64,000 bases of DNA from Thermothielavioides terrestris NRRL 8126 (Eukaryota > Ascomycota > Sordariomycetes > Sordariales > Chaetomiaceae): positions 5,614,001 through 5,678,000 of the forward strand of contig NC_016458.1 in assembly GCF_000226115.1 (NCBI RefSeq), in the 5' to 3' direction. The notes under the pieces were generated by a model. That model worked only from the letters and a program-made list of their open reading frames with translations, made no database searches and was not told the origin of the DNA. Of this stretch, positions 47,580-59,079 are shown piece by piece. Positions within the stretch are counted from its first letter, which is position 1; every line of letters starts with the position of its first letter. The position numbers and the translations under genes were made by a program.

Positions 47580-48497
47580 TACACCCTACGATGGCGAATT
47601 TGTAGGGAGGCCCAGGCAATGAAAGGCCAACGTTTATTAAATTACCCAAATTCACCTGTTGTGCTCTTCAGGGGAGATCAATGATTTGAGAATACCGAGG
47701 TAGCTAGCAAGTACCTCGACATCACAAGAAGCGCCTGGATCATTTAATATTAAACTCCACTCAAGACAGAATAATAAGAAGACCACGGCCTCGGCTAGAC
47801 CCTTGGCCCAACGAAAGAGATAGCTGACTACTCGAAAAATGACCAGTATGCTCGATTTCTAATGAGGCCATTCAGCGTGAAGATGGAGACAATCAAGGAT
47901 GCAGAACTTGGCCAAGCTACGGCTCTAGTGTAATTAACGAGGAATTCGCTGACATCAGTTGACAACAGCAATTTACTATGACCTTGTGGTGGTACGGGCG
48001 CCGACTGTACCTCCTGAACGAGCGGGTGTTACTACTCGGCCATCGGGGCCTCTTGTACACGAAGGCAATAAACTCACCACCAACAAAATCTTATCCGCGC
48101 GATTAGGTGGTGCCTACTCGAGATGATTCGGTGAATTCGCCTCGCGACCAACACCCGTCCCATTCACTGAGAATTGCGCGCCAACAAGAGGCCTACACAG
48201 TATGCTCACGGAGCCATGCAATGCCCATGAGAACCACGGGCATCCAATCAGGTGTGTTCGCTCCTCGACGTGTTGGTGGGCCTGGGCGGCCGGGGCCTTG
48301 GACCCAATCCCTTGGGTTCGTGGCCAGTCTTCCCCTCTTTCCTCCAACGAGTCTCAGTTGTACATTCAGTGTTCAACTTTGCCATTTGGCATCCTGAGAC
48401 CTGCAGCCTTCCTTTTCTTTGACAATTCTCATCTCGCGATCTGAGGACGAGCAACACTGTCCCCAAGCGAACCTGTCAATAAGCCGACATCCCCAGA
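47580..48497. other. Intergenic, no supported gene
   Basis: 918 bp between gene B and the APH-like gene, with moderate AT content and no RIP-like stop saturation. No gene, RNA or repeat was recognised; the right part is probably the promoter of the APH-like gene. Confidence 0.45.
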
Positions 48498-50172
48498 ATG
48501 GCGCCGTCTTACGAGTTGTACGATGATGAAGCTTGGGAGCGTGGCGATGCCATGTTTGAAGCCATGAAGGAGAAGTTGTACGATGAGGATTTCTACTATG
48601 AGATCGCGAGGTTTGTCACCAAACACCGCCTAGGTGGCAGCCCGATGACGTTCTTTCCGCCGAAGAAAGGAGGCTTCAACTTCTACTACCGCATTCAGTA
48701 TTCCGACGGCAAGTCCGTCATTATACGCTTTCCCCTGCCAGGCTATCACCGGATTGCCGAGGAAAAGATCCATGCCGAGGTGGCCGCCATTCGCTACATC
48801 GCCGAACACACAACTATCCCAGTCCCCTTCATCCTCCACTACGGCATGACAGAGGAGAGCCCAGGAAAGATTGGCCCTTTCATCATCATGGAGTACATCG
48901 AGAACTCGGGCGACCTCATCGACGTGATGGCGGCGCCAGGGCTTGAGCGGGTGGTGCTCGACCCAGATATTGACGAGGACAAGCTCGAGTTCGTCTACAG
49001 CCAAATGGCCGACATTCTCCTCCAGCTGTCGCAGTGCGACTTCTCCCGCATTGGATGTCTCGGCAAGGTGGACCCCAACTGGGAGTATGGCGATGACGAC
49101 GACGGCGGATTCGACGTCACCTGCCGCCCGTTATCCTTCAACATCGCCCAGCTCGGCGAAGTCGGGGGCATCCCTCATTTTGCTCTGCCTCCCACTTCCA
49201 AAACGTACTCCACCGCGTCCGAGTATTTCTCTGCGCTGGCCGACATGCACTTGCAGCAACTATCCTTCCAGCGCAATCAGGCGGTGACGTCGGCAGACGA
49301 CTGCCGCAAAAAGTACATTGCGAGGTGAGCCGGAGAGCCAGAGCAGGCAGAAAGCGCTCTCACCATGTCCCTCCTCCTCCTTGTCCTTCCTTCACTTAGT
49401 TAACTCTGCTTGACAAAGGCAACTCTTCCGCACCCTCGCCTCCTCGCAGCGCCTCGCCTCTCCCAAAACCAATCACGGGCCCTTCAAGCTGTGGTGCGAC
49501 GACCTGCGCCCCGCCAACGTGCTCGTCGACGCCAACCACCGCATCGTCGGCGTCATCGACTGGGAATTCACCTACGCCGCCCCGGCCGAGTTCACCTACG
49601 CGCCGCCGTGGTGGCTGCTCTTGACCATGCCCGAGGAGTGGCCCGAGGGGCTCGACGACTGGGTGGAGCACTACGAGCCCCGTCTCGAGACGTTCTTGCG
49701 GGCGCTGCGCGCCAAGGAGCGCGAGTTTGTGGAGCAGGGCCTGCTTAAGGAGGGTTATCTGGACAAGCCGCTGTCGGCGCGGATGCGGCAGAGCTGGGAG
49801 ACGGGAGACTTTTGGCTGGCGTACGCGGCAAGGAAGACGTGGGCTTTCGATGGGATCTTCTGGAGGAGCATTGACGAGCGATTCTTCGGGAAGAGTGAGG
49901 CTGGGTTCATGGAGAGGTTGAAGTTGCTGCCGCCTGAGCAAGCGGCTGGGGTGGAGGCTTTGGTGGAGAGGAAGATGCGAGAAAAGGAGGAGTGTACGCT
50001 TGTGGATTGGTACGAGGAAGGCCCCGAGTCGGCCCTGTTGCCGCCGGATATTCTTGGACCAGAGCCGGAAAGGGGCGCGGACACGAGGGGAAAGCCGGCA
50101 GCAACAGCGGCCGATGCCCTCGGAGACGCGGTTCAAGGTCTGACATTGGAAGACGAGGCGAGGTCCCCGTGA
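48498..50172 (+). CDS. Aminoglycoside phosphotransferase-fold (APH) family protein
   Basis: Two exons, 48498-49324 and 49419-50172 (94-nt GTGAGC...AAAG intron splitting an Arg codon), encode 526 residues. The N-lobe has FNFYYRIQYSDGKSVIIRFP, where the beta-strand and the expected ATP-binding basic residue lie, then a Glu-containing helix (EEKIHAEVAAIRYIAEHT). A hinge-like FIIMEYIE follows. The catalytic loop is CDDLRPANVLVD (Asp304, Asn309), where most family members have HGDLHPGN. The metal-binding Asp is in VIDWEFT (Asp323). Large fungal APH-fold families are mostly uncharacterised kinases of small molecules; the substrate here is unknown, and resistance should not be assumed. The C-terminal 50 residues are low-complexity and acidic. 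Confidence 0.85.
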
Positions 50173-50364
50173 CGGCAGCCAAGCTACGGGCAGTCGTTCC
50201 GAAATACCCACCTACTCCTTTTGCCTTCTCTTCCTCCGTGTTTAAGTACTATGGTCAGTAAGAGTCGATTGAGCAACCTGAGAAGAGCGCATTGAAGGCT
50301 CCGGAGTTCCGGAGCACATAGAAAGCCACTCCAACCGCGCTGGGCCCAGGGAATTCGAAGCGCC

Positions 50365-50423
<59 letters not shown>

Positions 50424-50986
50424 GCGCTGCGATGGCAAAACAGTGTGCCACGCTGCCGCCGGAAATTTGTGCTTGCCGTCGTGGAGGGCAGATGGGCGTG
50501 CTGAAACGGCTGGCAGCCACACTCGAACGACTGGTCCGGGCCGCCACGTGCCGTCGTTTGTCTGAGAACCGAGTTGGTGGTGATAGCACTGACGGCCCCC
50601 AGGGCCGCGCGTGGTGCACATCAGGTTTGATCGGCGGGAGAGGGCTGGATTCTTGTCTTTTGCCGAATACTTGTACACTATTGAACTGTTGAACATTGCG
50701 TGGATCTGGAGCCTGCTGTCGGTAACGAATCAGGTTGTCGGCCACGTTTTTGGATGAAACAATTTCAGATGATCGATTGCGTCTGTGCGCGGCTGCAAGT
50801 GCCGTCCGTGTGGCAGATATTCTAGAAGCTCGACTTGATAAGCCACAATTTTGAACAGCCAGACGTGGCAAATCGACGATAGATCGAGCACCCTTCCCAA
50901 GTGTGTCTGTAAATATGGATCTTCTCGGCCGGAGATGCACATGCCTGATGTTGGCGTATCTGCTTGGCGTCTTTCAAGCTTCCAGC
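50173..50986. other. Intergenic with poly(A) tract
   Basis: Lies between the APH-like gene and the tRNA. Apart from the 54-bp A run described separately, no gene was recognised. Minus-strand frames reading the run as poly-Phe are artefacts. Confidence 0.45.
50367..50420. repeat. 54-bp uninterrupted poly(A) tract
   Basis: A single run of 54 A on the plus strand between GCGCCGC and GTTGCGC. No LINE, processed copy or clear flanking duplication was recognised beside it. It may be a microsatellite, the tail of an unrecognised retroposed sequence, or length-inflated by sequencing. Confidence 0.8.
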
Positions 50987-51097
50987 GGCAAGGTGGCCGA
51001 GCGGTCCAAGGCGCCAGGTTCAGGCCAACCTGAATTCCATCTCAACAGATATCCTGGTCTCAGAAATGGGGCGTGAGTTCGAATCTCACCCTTGTCA
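50987..51097 (+). tRNA. tRNA-Leu (anticodon CAG) with 27-nt intron
   Basis: The acceptor stem GGCAAGG (50987-50993) pairs with CCTTGTC (51090-51096, one G-U), followed by discriminator A at 51097 as expected for Leu. The D arm reads TGGCCGAGCGG. The anticodon stem CCAGG (51014-51018) pairs with CCTGG (51053-51057) and the anticodon CAG is at 51021-51023. An intron of about 27 nt (51025-51051) follows position 37; it contains ACCTGAA, complementary to the anticodon region, as usual in nuclear tRNA introns. A long variable arm typical of Leu precedes the T arm GTGAG-TTCGAAT-CTCAC. CCA is not encoded, as expected for a eukaryotic nuclear gene. Confidence 0.93.
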
Positions 51098-52402
51098 ATG
51101 AACTTTTGCATTTGTCTGGCTTCCAGAAGCTTGTGGGTTGCAACTCCCAGCTGCAGCATGCAGGAGTGGATTCCCGGCTTGGCGTGCAGTCCCTCAGACA
51201 CGGTGGCTCCGTGTTTCGCGGCTGGTTGGCACGAGAGACACGCAAAGTTGGTGAGCACTTCGCATCTCTTATCTCGGGCAGACGGGATGGCCGGGAGGAG
51301 GAATGCATCCGAGACACACGGGCCCGAGGACAATGTCATTGAGGTCCGTTGAGCGCAGCGGATGCCACTCAAATCCCTGGCCTTTGCATTTCGCCGGGTA
51401 GCATTAACTATCGTTAGCCCAGATGGAAAAAGAGACTCGTCAAGAAAACAACGGCAACACTTGATGATGCTTGATACATCTGCTGCATCATTAGCTACTG
51501 CTCAGACTTCTGGCTGATTGCAGCCCCGTGTTTAAGTGTCAGGTCCAGTACTTACCTTCGCTCGGAGCAGTGTGCATACACGTGGACACAGAAACTCCTC
51601 CCCTCAGGTTAACTACCCCCGGTCCCAAGCGATGGTGGGTCTCTCTGCGATCCGATCTGCACACTGAGGGAAACTTGTCTGAAACGTCAGATGTCTATCA
51701 GATGTAAGTCCGAAAAAGAGGCACGGATCGCACCGCAGTGTCAATCTGAGATGGTTGATGTGACACTGTGCTTCTTGGGAGGAGCAGCGAGCTGCACCGG
51801 GAAGTCGGCTAGGCTCAGGAACGCCTTCCTGAACCAATGGTAGCACCACGGTTGACGCTTGTTTTAATTGGCCGATGCGCCACAGCTGCGCTTTCTCGAT
51901 TGGGACGATCGAAATTAAAACATGTCGCGAGCGCTCAGGGGTGGGAGCCGCAAGGCTCTGGCAACGTCTGACTGAAGAACGCTGACAGGCGCCCAGCAAC
52001 GGTCGGCCGCGGTGAGTTGAGGCCAATTTCTCGGTCTTCTCCTTTGTCATGCGAGGGGACCCCTTCGTTCATTACAGCACCCCGTAGACACACACAACAC
52101 ATACACGCTCGTTACAGTCGCTCATTATTACCTATAACTATTTTTTTTTGTTCTTATCGCCGTCGCATGAACAAATCAGAAGACCGCGACAGGGTTCCAC
52201 GTCGCAGCAGAGCCGAACCCGTCACTCTCCGCGGTCGTGGTCGCGGTCGCCGGTGCCTCAACCAGGGCGGCGAGGGTCGACACGCCTCGGGGCCCGCGGC
52301 TTTGGTGGAGCGCGTCCTGGATTTGTCACCTTGTTACTGTTGCTGCTGCTGGTGTGGCGACTGCTCCTCGCCCGCGAGTCCTTTGCAGGGCCGTGAGAGA
52401 GG
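51098..52402. other. Intergenic / 5' region of zinc-finger gene
   Basis: No supported gene between the tRNA and the zinc-finger protein. The last 250 bp contain a T9 run (52141-52149) and an out-of-frame ATG at 52167 opening a frame that overlaps the main start, so either an upstream ORF or a spliced 5' leader is possible. A good acceptor CTTTGCAG ends at 52388. Confidence 0.45.
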
Positions 52403-55293
52403 ATGGAACCTGGTGCCAGGGGCAGGTCCCCTGTGTCCCGGCGCGTCGCACAGAAGCTCGGCGGCGACACCATCGTCTGCATCCCCTACCGTCCGCGGAA
52501 GGATGCAGCCTACGTGCGGGAGACTGCAGCTGCCGACCGCGAGTCGGTAACAAGCGCCCGGCGTCAGCGCTCCGAGGCTGACCTCAAACATCCGGCTGCC
52601 GCCGACGCCCTGTCCCTCTCCGGCACCACTCCACCGAGCAGTCCGAGGATGGCCGGCTTCCCGGCCCGCTCCAAGTCCATGACCCCGGAGTCGACCAAGG
52701 CCGGCCGCCCTCAGCTGGTCCTCGTTGACTCGCAAGGCAAGGTGGCGCTCAAGGACCGCGATGACGCGTCCTACCGAAAGCACCACCGCGGCATCGGGTC
52801 CATCGACTCACTCCTGTCCTCCACCACCTGTGTCAACACGCAGTCCGAGTGCAGCCGCCCGGAGTCGAGCTTATCCCGCGACATCCACATCGAAGCCGAG
52901 GATGCTGACGGCGGCGCTCCCCTTGCCCTTCGCCTCGCGCCTAGGAAGCAGGCAAGCAGGTGCGTCTTCCCACCGCCCGAGCAGTGTCTCTTGGGGAGTC
53001 GAATTGAGGTACTCACACTTGACATCGTTAGGACGCAGCTTGCGCCGCCAAGCACTGTTTGGTCGCCTCCCACCGTAGCTACCGGGGAGAGTGAGGACCA
53101 ACAGAGTGATGAGGAGGAGGCCAGGCTGGTCAATGAGATCTCATCTTGGGTCCTGAGGAATACGTTAGGCAAGGACGTGGATGATTGTCCCGCTCCGTTG
53201 CTGGTTTGGGACTGCACGAACCGCTACCTTCAGGAACTCCGGAGCGTAGCCCTTGAAGGGAATCTCGGATATATTCAAACGACTTCTGGTCACGGCACTC
53301 CATCATCCCGCTACGGTGGCACACCTGCTTCCGCCAACAATGATCAGCAGTCCTCGGGCCAGCAGGGCAAGGGAAAGAGGAAGGCAGATGGGGAAGGTGA
53401 CGATGGCAGCGGACTGGGAGGCCGCGACAACCAGGGGAACGATGACCGGGACGTGTCACCCGCCTCGCAAGCTTACAGCACCAAAGGAAGTGTCGTCACC
53501 AATTTCAGCTGTCCCTACCGCAAACGCAACCCCCTACGATTCAATGTGCGAGATCACTACGTCTGCGCAACACACTCGTTTGCCGACATGTCACAACTCA
53601 AGTACGCCCCAAAGGAAACTCGCTTTGCACGTCGCCGCTAACTGGATGCAGAAAGCACATCCGTGCTCACCACCCCCCTGTGCAGAGGAACGCAGGTCCA
53701 TTCCTCTGTCCCCGATGCTGTCAGGGTTTTTCATCGAAAAATGAGCTCGACTCGCATCTGCGTCAGTTGGACGTATGCCACATCTCGTACGACAGCGGCG
53801 GCTCCGATCCCGAAGACGGCATTACCCAAAAGATTATTTCGTCCTTGGAGGCAAGGAGCCTCAAAGCCAAAATCGACAACTGGGTCTCTCTGTGGAAGCT
53901 CCTTTTCCCAGCCGACCAGGTCATTCCCGATCCAGGTACGAACTCCTCCCCGAGCCGATTTCCCCATGGCTCGAAACATCGCTGACCCGGAGCAGTGTTC
54001 GTCCCAGTCATGGAGATCTTTGATTTCGTTGCCGAGTCCAAGAAGTTCCTGGGCACCTTGAAGGACCTACTCGAACTTCAATACAGGCACGTTCTGGAAG
54101 GAGCAAATCAAGTCATGAATGTCGACCTCAAGATCCACCAGGGCCTTGAACGGAGCGCCAAGTCCATCTACACCTGGATCGAGACCGTGGTGCAGGATTG
54201 GGAGCAGAGAATATCCGGGACCGTCTCGCTTTTTACGAGTTCGGCCATCAGCCAGTCCGCCACGAGCGACAGTTGGGCTTCTACTCCTCAGCTTCCTCCA
54301 TCCCCTGCGCCAACACCCACGGTCGTGCCCGGGAATGTCACTGCCGCGAGCAGCTTGCCTGGATCAGAGAGCCCCGGCGCAACTGCTCCCGCAGGCCTCA
54401 GGGGCACGTCAGTCCGCAGACGGCCCAATCCTCCGCCGAAGCGGATCAAAAGACCCGAGATCCTTCCCAAAGCACCACGGCCGACCCAAATACCAATGCC
54501 CACACAGCGAGCGCGGACTCCTCAGCCGCAGGCAAAGGTTACGAGCGCATCTTTCAGGCCGCCGGCACCCCCCGTGCTCGCAAGCCAGTCAGTTGCCCTA
54601 CAGACAGCCACCACGCAAGCCATCGAGCCGGGACCACCTTACCAGCCAAGTTGGGACCATCCCTCCGTCACGGTGGACAGCGCCTACAGTGTTCCATACA
54701 CCAGCCCACCCGACGTCTTTCCGCACCCGGCTATGACACCGACGCATTACGCACCCATGCATCCCGACCAGCTCGAAGTCCAATCGTCGTATCTCGCGCC
54801 TGAGCGGCCAGCCGAGCCCGTTAGAAGTGAAGCCCTGCAGCGCGACGTCGATCCTCGACCGCAGTCAACAGCAACCATCCACGCCAACCGACTGACCATG
54901 TCGACGACCCCCCGGTCCTCGCTCGCCAGCCTGAGCTGGATCCGCGATGAGAACAGGGATTCGAGCCAGACGCTGGTGGAAGCGCATCCGCCCGGTAGAT
55001 GCGGCAACATGTACTGTCCAAGCTGCAGCAAGACGCTCCCCGATGATATGGTGGCGCAGCCGTCGCCCGTGGGCATACACCCCGTCACCGGCGCCCCGCA
55101 TCACCATCCGGCGTTCCACACGGCCGGAACCGGGCCTGGCGGGCCGTTTCAGACCTCGCCCAGCCCCGGGGAGGTGCACGGGTTCGCGGACCAAGTTGAA
55201 TGGTCGTTCCCCGCCTCGGGAGGAATACATGGCGCGGGGGGTAATGATAATCTGTTCGGAGGAGGGCACCACGGTCCGCAGGAGGGTTACTAA
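52403..55293 (+). CDS. C2H2-type zinc-finger protein, Pro/Ser-rich C-terminus
   Basis: Exons 52403-52959, 53032-53601, 53652-53935 and 53996-55293 encode 902 residues. The 52960-53031 intron (GTGCGT...TTAG) is 72 nt and lacks stops, so retaining it would give 926. An in-frame TGA just upstream makes 52403 the first ATG. A disordered, charged N-terminus is followed by the finger pair: FSCPYRKRNPLRFNVRDHY, with the His pair just after SQLKKHIRAHH across the second junction, then FLCPRCCQGFSSKNELDSH ending VCH. A DPEDGIT segment follows, and then a helical region (FVPVMEIFDFVAES) and a Pro/Ser/Gln-rich tail. This arrangement, CPYRKRNP finger then a degenerate second finger then DPEDGI, is common in uncharacterised filamentous-ascomycete proteins. 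Nucleic-acid binding is inferred only. Confidence 0.85.
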
Positions 55294-58006
55294 TCGCATG
55301 AGATAGCAGAGGAGGCCGTTTTTGGATATCTTGTCATTGTACACTAACAGATACTTAGCCAGGCTTTCTTACTAATGTAATGCAGAAGCAACCGTTCTGG
55401 GGCTGACGGGGGCTGTTGGGGTACAAGCAAAGGACGAATCGAGCCCGTGGTGACACAGCACACTGCATGGGGTTATGACTGATGTCTCAATGTTTCTGTT
55501 GTACTACTATGGTACGATGTTTAGATACTTCCACTATTTCTTTCACTGTACCCAGGAGGGAGATGTAATTTGCGGTGGTTATGAGAGCAATAATAAAGGG
55601 AGAGGGAGCTTAATAAAGGGAGCTTATGACGGCGATACCTGGACGCTTTCTCGAACGCGTATGCCCATGTCTCTATCCGAAGCCGGTAGGTTTGAGGCGT
55701 CCCGCGGAGCTGTCCCTTCTGGCACTTTGTCCCCAATCACTTCCTCTTCTTCTTCAAAGTGGCATGTTATAGAACAGCCACCGGGCAAGCAACCCTATCT
55801 CTCTTTGCTGACGGTATTCGAGTACAACTACATGGGAAGCGTCGAGGAAGCAAAGCGATCCGGAGGACAGCACACCGATCAGAACGCACCAGCCTAGCAA
55901 GAAGTAGAACGAGAGATGCGTTTTAATGGCGGAGCAATATATGTGGCCGTCAACATCCAGCGCGAGTCCCTTCCAGGTTGTTCTTCGCCCCTCTATGTTA
56001 TTTAACACACCTCTTCTCAGTTGTCCAAAGCGAGCTTCTAGCCGGACCCAAACAAGCGGTGGTAGTCGCTGGGCTCGCAGGTGCTCTGCTAGTCGAGTTT
56101 ATGAGACTGCCTGCCTACCACTATAAGCGAGCGAGTATTGAATTGCAGTGTTGTCATTGTGCAAAGCAACGACGCCCCCAAGGGAAGCGGAGGTTGTGCG
56201 GCCTAGGTAATGTCATTACATCTCGGTCTTTCTTATATGACGGTTCATAGCGGACCTACAGGTGAAAGGAGACTATACCGCGTTCAGAATACCTGGTGAA
56301 GGGACTCAAACATACCCTCTCAGTGAAGATCACCTCATGAGCTTGCCACCTGCTGGGTACGGCTGACTTGTTGGTTTACTCTATATCAGAGCAGCGTTGC
56401 TATCAAGATTTGAAGAAGCTCTCCATCGGTGCCAGAGGTCATTGTTTCCCCTTCCGATGCGGGACGTTCATGAATTTGCGAATCGCTGACAGTTCACAGA
56501 CCATGCAGAGACAGGTGGTTGTCCCCCCGGTTCCTCGTGGGGAGCAACGGTCTTGCATCATGGTCTAGTTTTGATCACCACCCAAGTCCAGAATGAAGCG
56601 AAAGATCCCGGATGAGAGAAGCTGGTATTTATCTATCAGCCCCGTCTCGACTTTGGCCTTGGTACATGTACCTGTGCATTGGCTGGCTTGAAATGCAGAC
56701 ACACTGTTGCGCAAGCCAAGCGGCGGCATAACTGCGGAAGTCAAGCGGATTGAGGTGGATTTCTTCGCCTCGGCAAAGTTGGGGGTCAGCATTCCTGGAA
56801 GGAAGCTCGGAAGCAAGGAAGGGGCGAAGCGAAGCTCATCAAGTCACGTTGACAGCCTTGGCAATGCATGGCCCACTGCATGCTGCAAACCGCCCAGCGC
56901 TGCAACCCAAAAACCTGCACTGCGCCATGGCTGGGCAGAACACTTGCATCCCCGTGTTCCCTGGATACGAACTCGAACTCGTCCGCATCGCAAACATCGT
57001 GCATCAACGCCATCTGGAGCTTTGTCGGCGCTCTTTCAACTTGCACTTCTTCCGGTGTCGTCTCATGTTCTCACTGCCAGGCAATTTCCCCGTGCTTACG
57101 ACAAGCTCTAGATGCGACCGCCAGATGAGCAAGGAACCCCGGGACGGATGGATTCGCACGACGATCTCGGATGCACTCCGTAATCGTCCGGAGTAGTGTA
57201 CGGAGTATTCCAGGAACATGCATCGCATGCACCGTGCGAGCTGCACTAGGCGGCAAGTGGCGTAGCCATGCTTTTTCCAGGTTCCTGTCGTAATCCGTAC
57301 ACTACCTTACACTAGTTATGTCGTGTAGTTAAATAGTTACTAGTGAAGAGAACCGCCTCGGGATTTCACATGCCACATCAGTTCCGCGTTGATCTTCGGC
57401 CCGGGTAAGACAAGACACAGACACACCCAAGACAGATCCGGGTTGAGCGTGAACGCGGGAAGTTGGGATGCCGGGAACAGACAGCCCCGTTCACACGCAT
57501 CTTTCCGTCTTCTGCAGTTACAGCGCCGATCGCAAAGTAATGCTGCTTTTGGCAGGGCCGGCCGGAGCCCAGGGAAATGACCAGTTCAGTGATCATCGCC
57601 TGCACTTCGGAATCCCACCCTTCCTTCTTCCTGCTGGCGTTGACCACAGTATCCATCCCACCGCCGTTTGTTCTGCCATCTCTTCTTCTTGAATACCAAA
57701 CGAACACCTTCTTGGTGCTTCTGAGTTTCGCACGTGTAGTGTTGAAGTGTACACAGTACACGACAATAGCGTACTGTATATACACGACTTGTATCCCCCG
57801 CAACGACAGCCTTGGCTCCTTCCCACCCCATATCCCACACCTTATCCCACACCTTGGGGCCAACTAGCGTCGGTTCTTGTCGGCGCAGCCTGCCGGTTCC
57901 GACCTAGCGCCCTCCACGCCCCCGGCCGCGGTGGTGGGCGGGGGGTGGGACAAGCACCAAATGCCAAAGCACTGGGGCCAGCCGCAAGCCTCGGCAACCA
58001 CAAGCG
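55294..58006. other. Intergenic, no supported gene
   Basis: 2.7 kb between the zinc-finger gene and MITE copy 3. Many short frames exist on both strands; none carries a domain or a coherent exon structure. Small features: a direct repeat of AATAAAGGGAG-type sequence at about 55,590-55,621, and TAATCCGTACACTACC at 57291-57306, which matches 9021-9036 in reverse. A related TAGTGTACGGAGTA lies near 57,194. Confidence 0.4.
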
Positions 58007-58396
58007 GGTAGACGTTAAAGAGGTCCCGCCAAGACTAATTTCGGCCAATTGTCGGCAATGTTTTTACAGCGTCAGTACCCCGCCAAGACCGCCAAGCGGT
58101 TTGCACTATCGCCAAGGGTTAGTTCGCCGGGGGTACGGGGGGCGGCGCCAGCCCCCCGCTAGTTAGGGTAAGGGTTATAGTTAGGGTGAGGGTCAAGGTT
58201 AGGGTACGGGTTAACTTCGTTTTCTTTTTTTTCGATTTGGTTGAGGTTTCGCGAAGCTGTTGCTACGAGTCTTTGCAATTCTCGTTGTTGATGTTGCTCG
58301 AAGTCGTCGCGGCCCCGCTTACCCTATGGCGATTGTAAATACTTGTAAGCGGCAGTCTCCGAAATTAGTCTTGGCGGGACCTCTTTAACGACGACC
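58007..58396 (-). mobile_element. hAT-like MITE, copy 3 (390 bp, inverted)
   Basis: Same family as the copies at 2565 and 3033 but in opposite orientation: its left end GGTAGACGTTAAAGAG corresponds to their right end. The right end is CTCTTTAACGACGACC. A perfect 8-bp duplication CACAAGCG lies at 57999-58006 and 58397-58404. It contains the complementary TTAGGG-like run (about 58,160-58,212) and a T-rich tract. No coding capacity. Confidence 0.88.
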
Positions 58397-58404
58397 CACA
58401 AGCG

Positions 58405-59079
58405 CCTGCATGCGGGGATGGCTGACTTCTTCGTCCACACGTCCATCCATCAGTTAACGACCTTTGCAACCAGCATGCATCGTTGTGCAAAGGGACATGG
58501 CATGGGCTGGATGTTTTCGCCAGCGCTAAGGCGGAGTCTGGGAGGAAATGAGCGATCGGCCCGTGTCGAGGATATCGAATTCGGGGTTCCGAGTTCGTGG
58601 CATCCGCAGCGTGATGCAGTGCTGTGGCTTTTCACGTTATTCCCGGGCGTTTGTCTTTGTGCAGTGGCGAACTCAGCGTTCAGGGGCCCCCATCCGAGTT
58701 CAGCCCTGGCTGAAACAGTCAATGCAGCACGACTGCCGACATCAATGCGGCGTTTTCCACGGTTCCACAGCAGCTCAGAGCCGTGATACCCCGATCAGCT
58801 GTTGCTGGCCACGAACAACTGTCATGGCGGTGTGGTGTATGCCTTCACGGCAATATACCTCCTTGATATCCGGGAAGCCTGCCACCCTGTCTCAGTGTCC
58901 TTCCGATCCCTCTATGACGATTACCGATGCCAACCCGGGCGACTCCTGAGCAATCCGAAGCAACGCACGCCAAAAGGCTACGCGATTAGTTACAGTAACG
59001 GCGTCCTGAAACAAAAAAGAAGTGCAGAAGACGAAGCACGGAGGACTCCAGGTCATTACCGCGCATATCCCTCCGCCTC
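58405..59079. other. Intergenic, no supported gene
   Basis: Lies between the MITE duplication and the 3' end of the acyltransferase gene. Open frames of up to about 130 codons occur without domain or splice support. The part next to 59080 should be the acyltransferase 3' UTR. Confidence 0.4.

Noticed and set aside
48498..50172. Antibiotic-resistance gene
   Set aside because: The APH fold in fungi is a large family of mostly unknown substrates, and the catalytic loop differs from resistance enzymes; no resistance claim is supported.
50184..50940. Two minus-strand ORFs with long poly-Phe stretches
   Set aside because: The Phe run is the A54 tract read backwards; no real protein is indicated.
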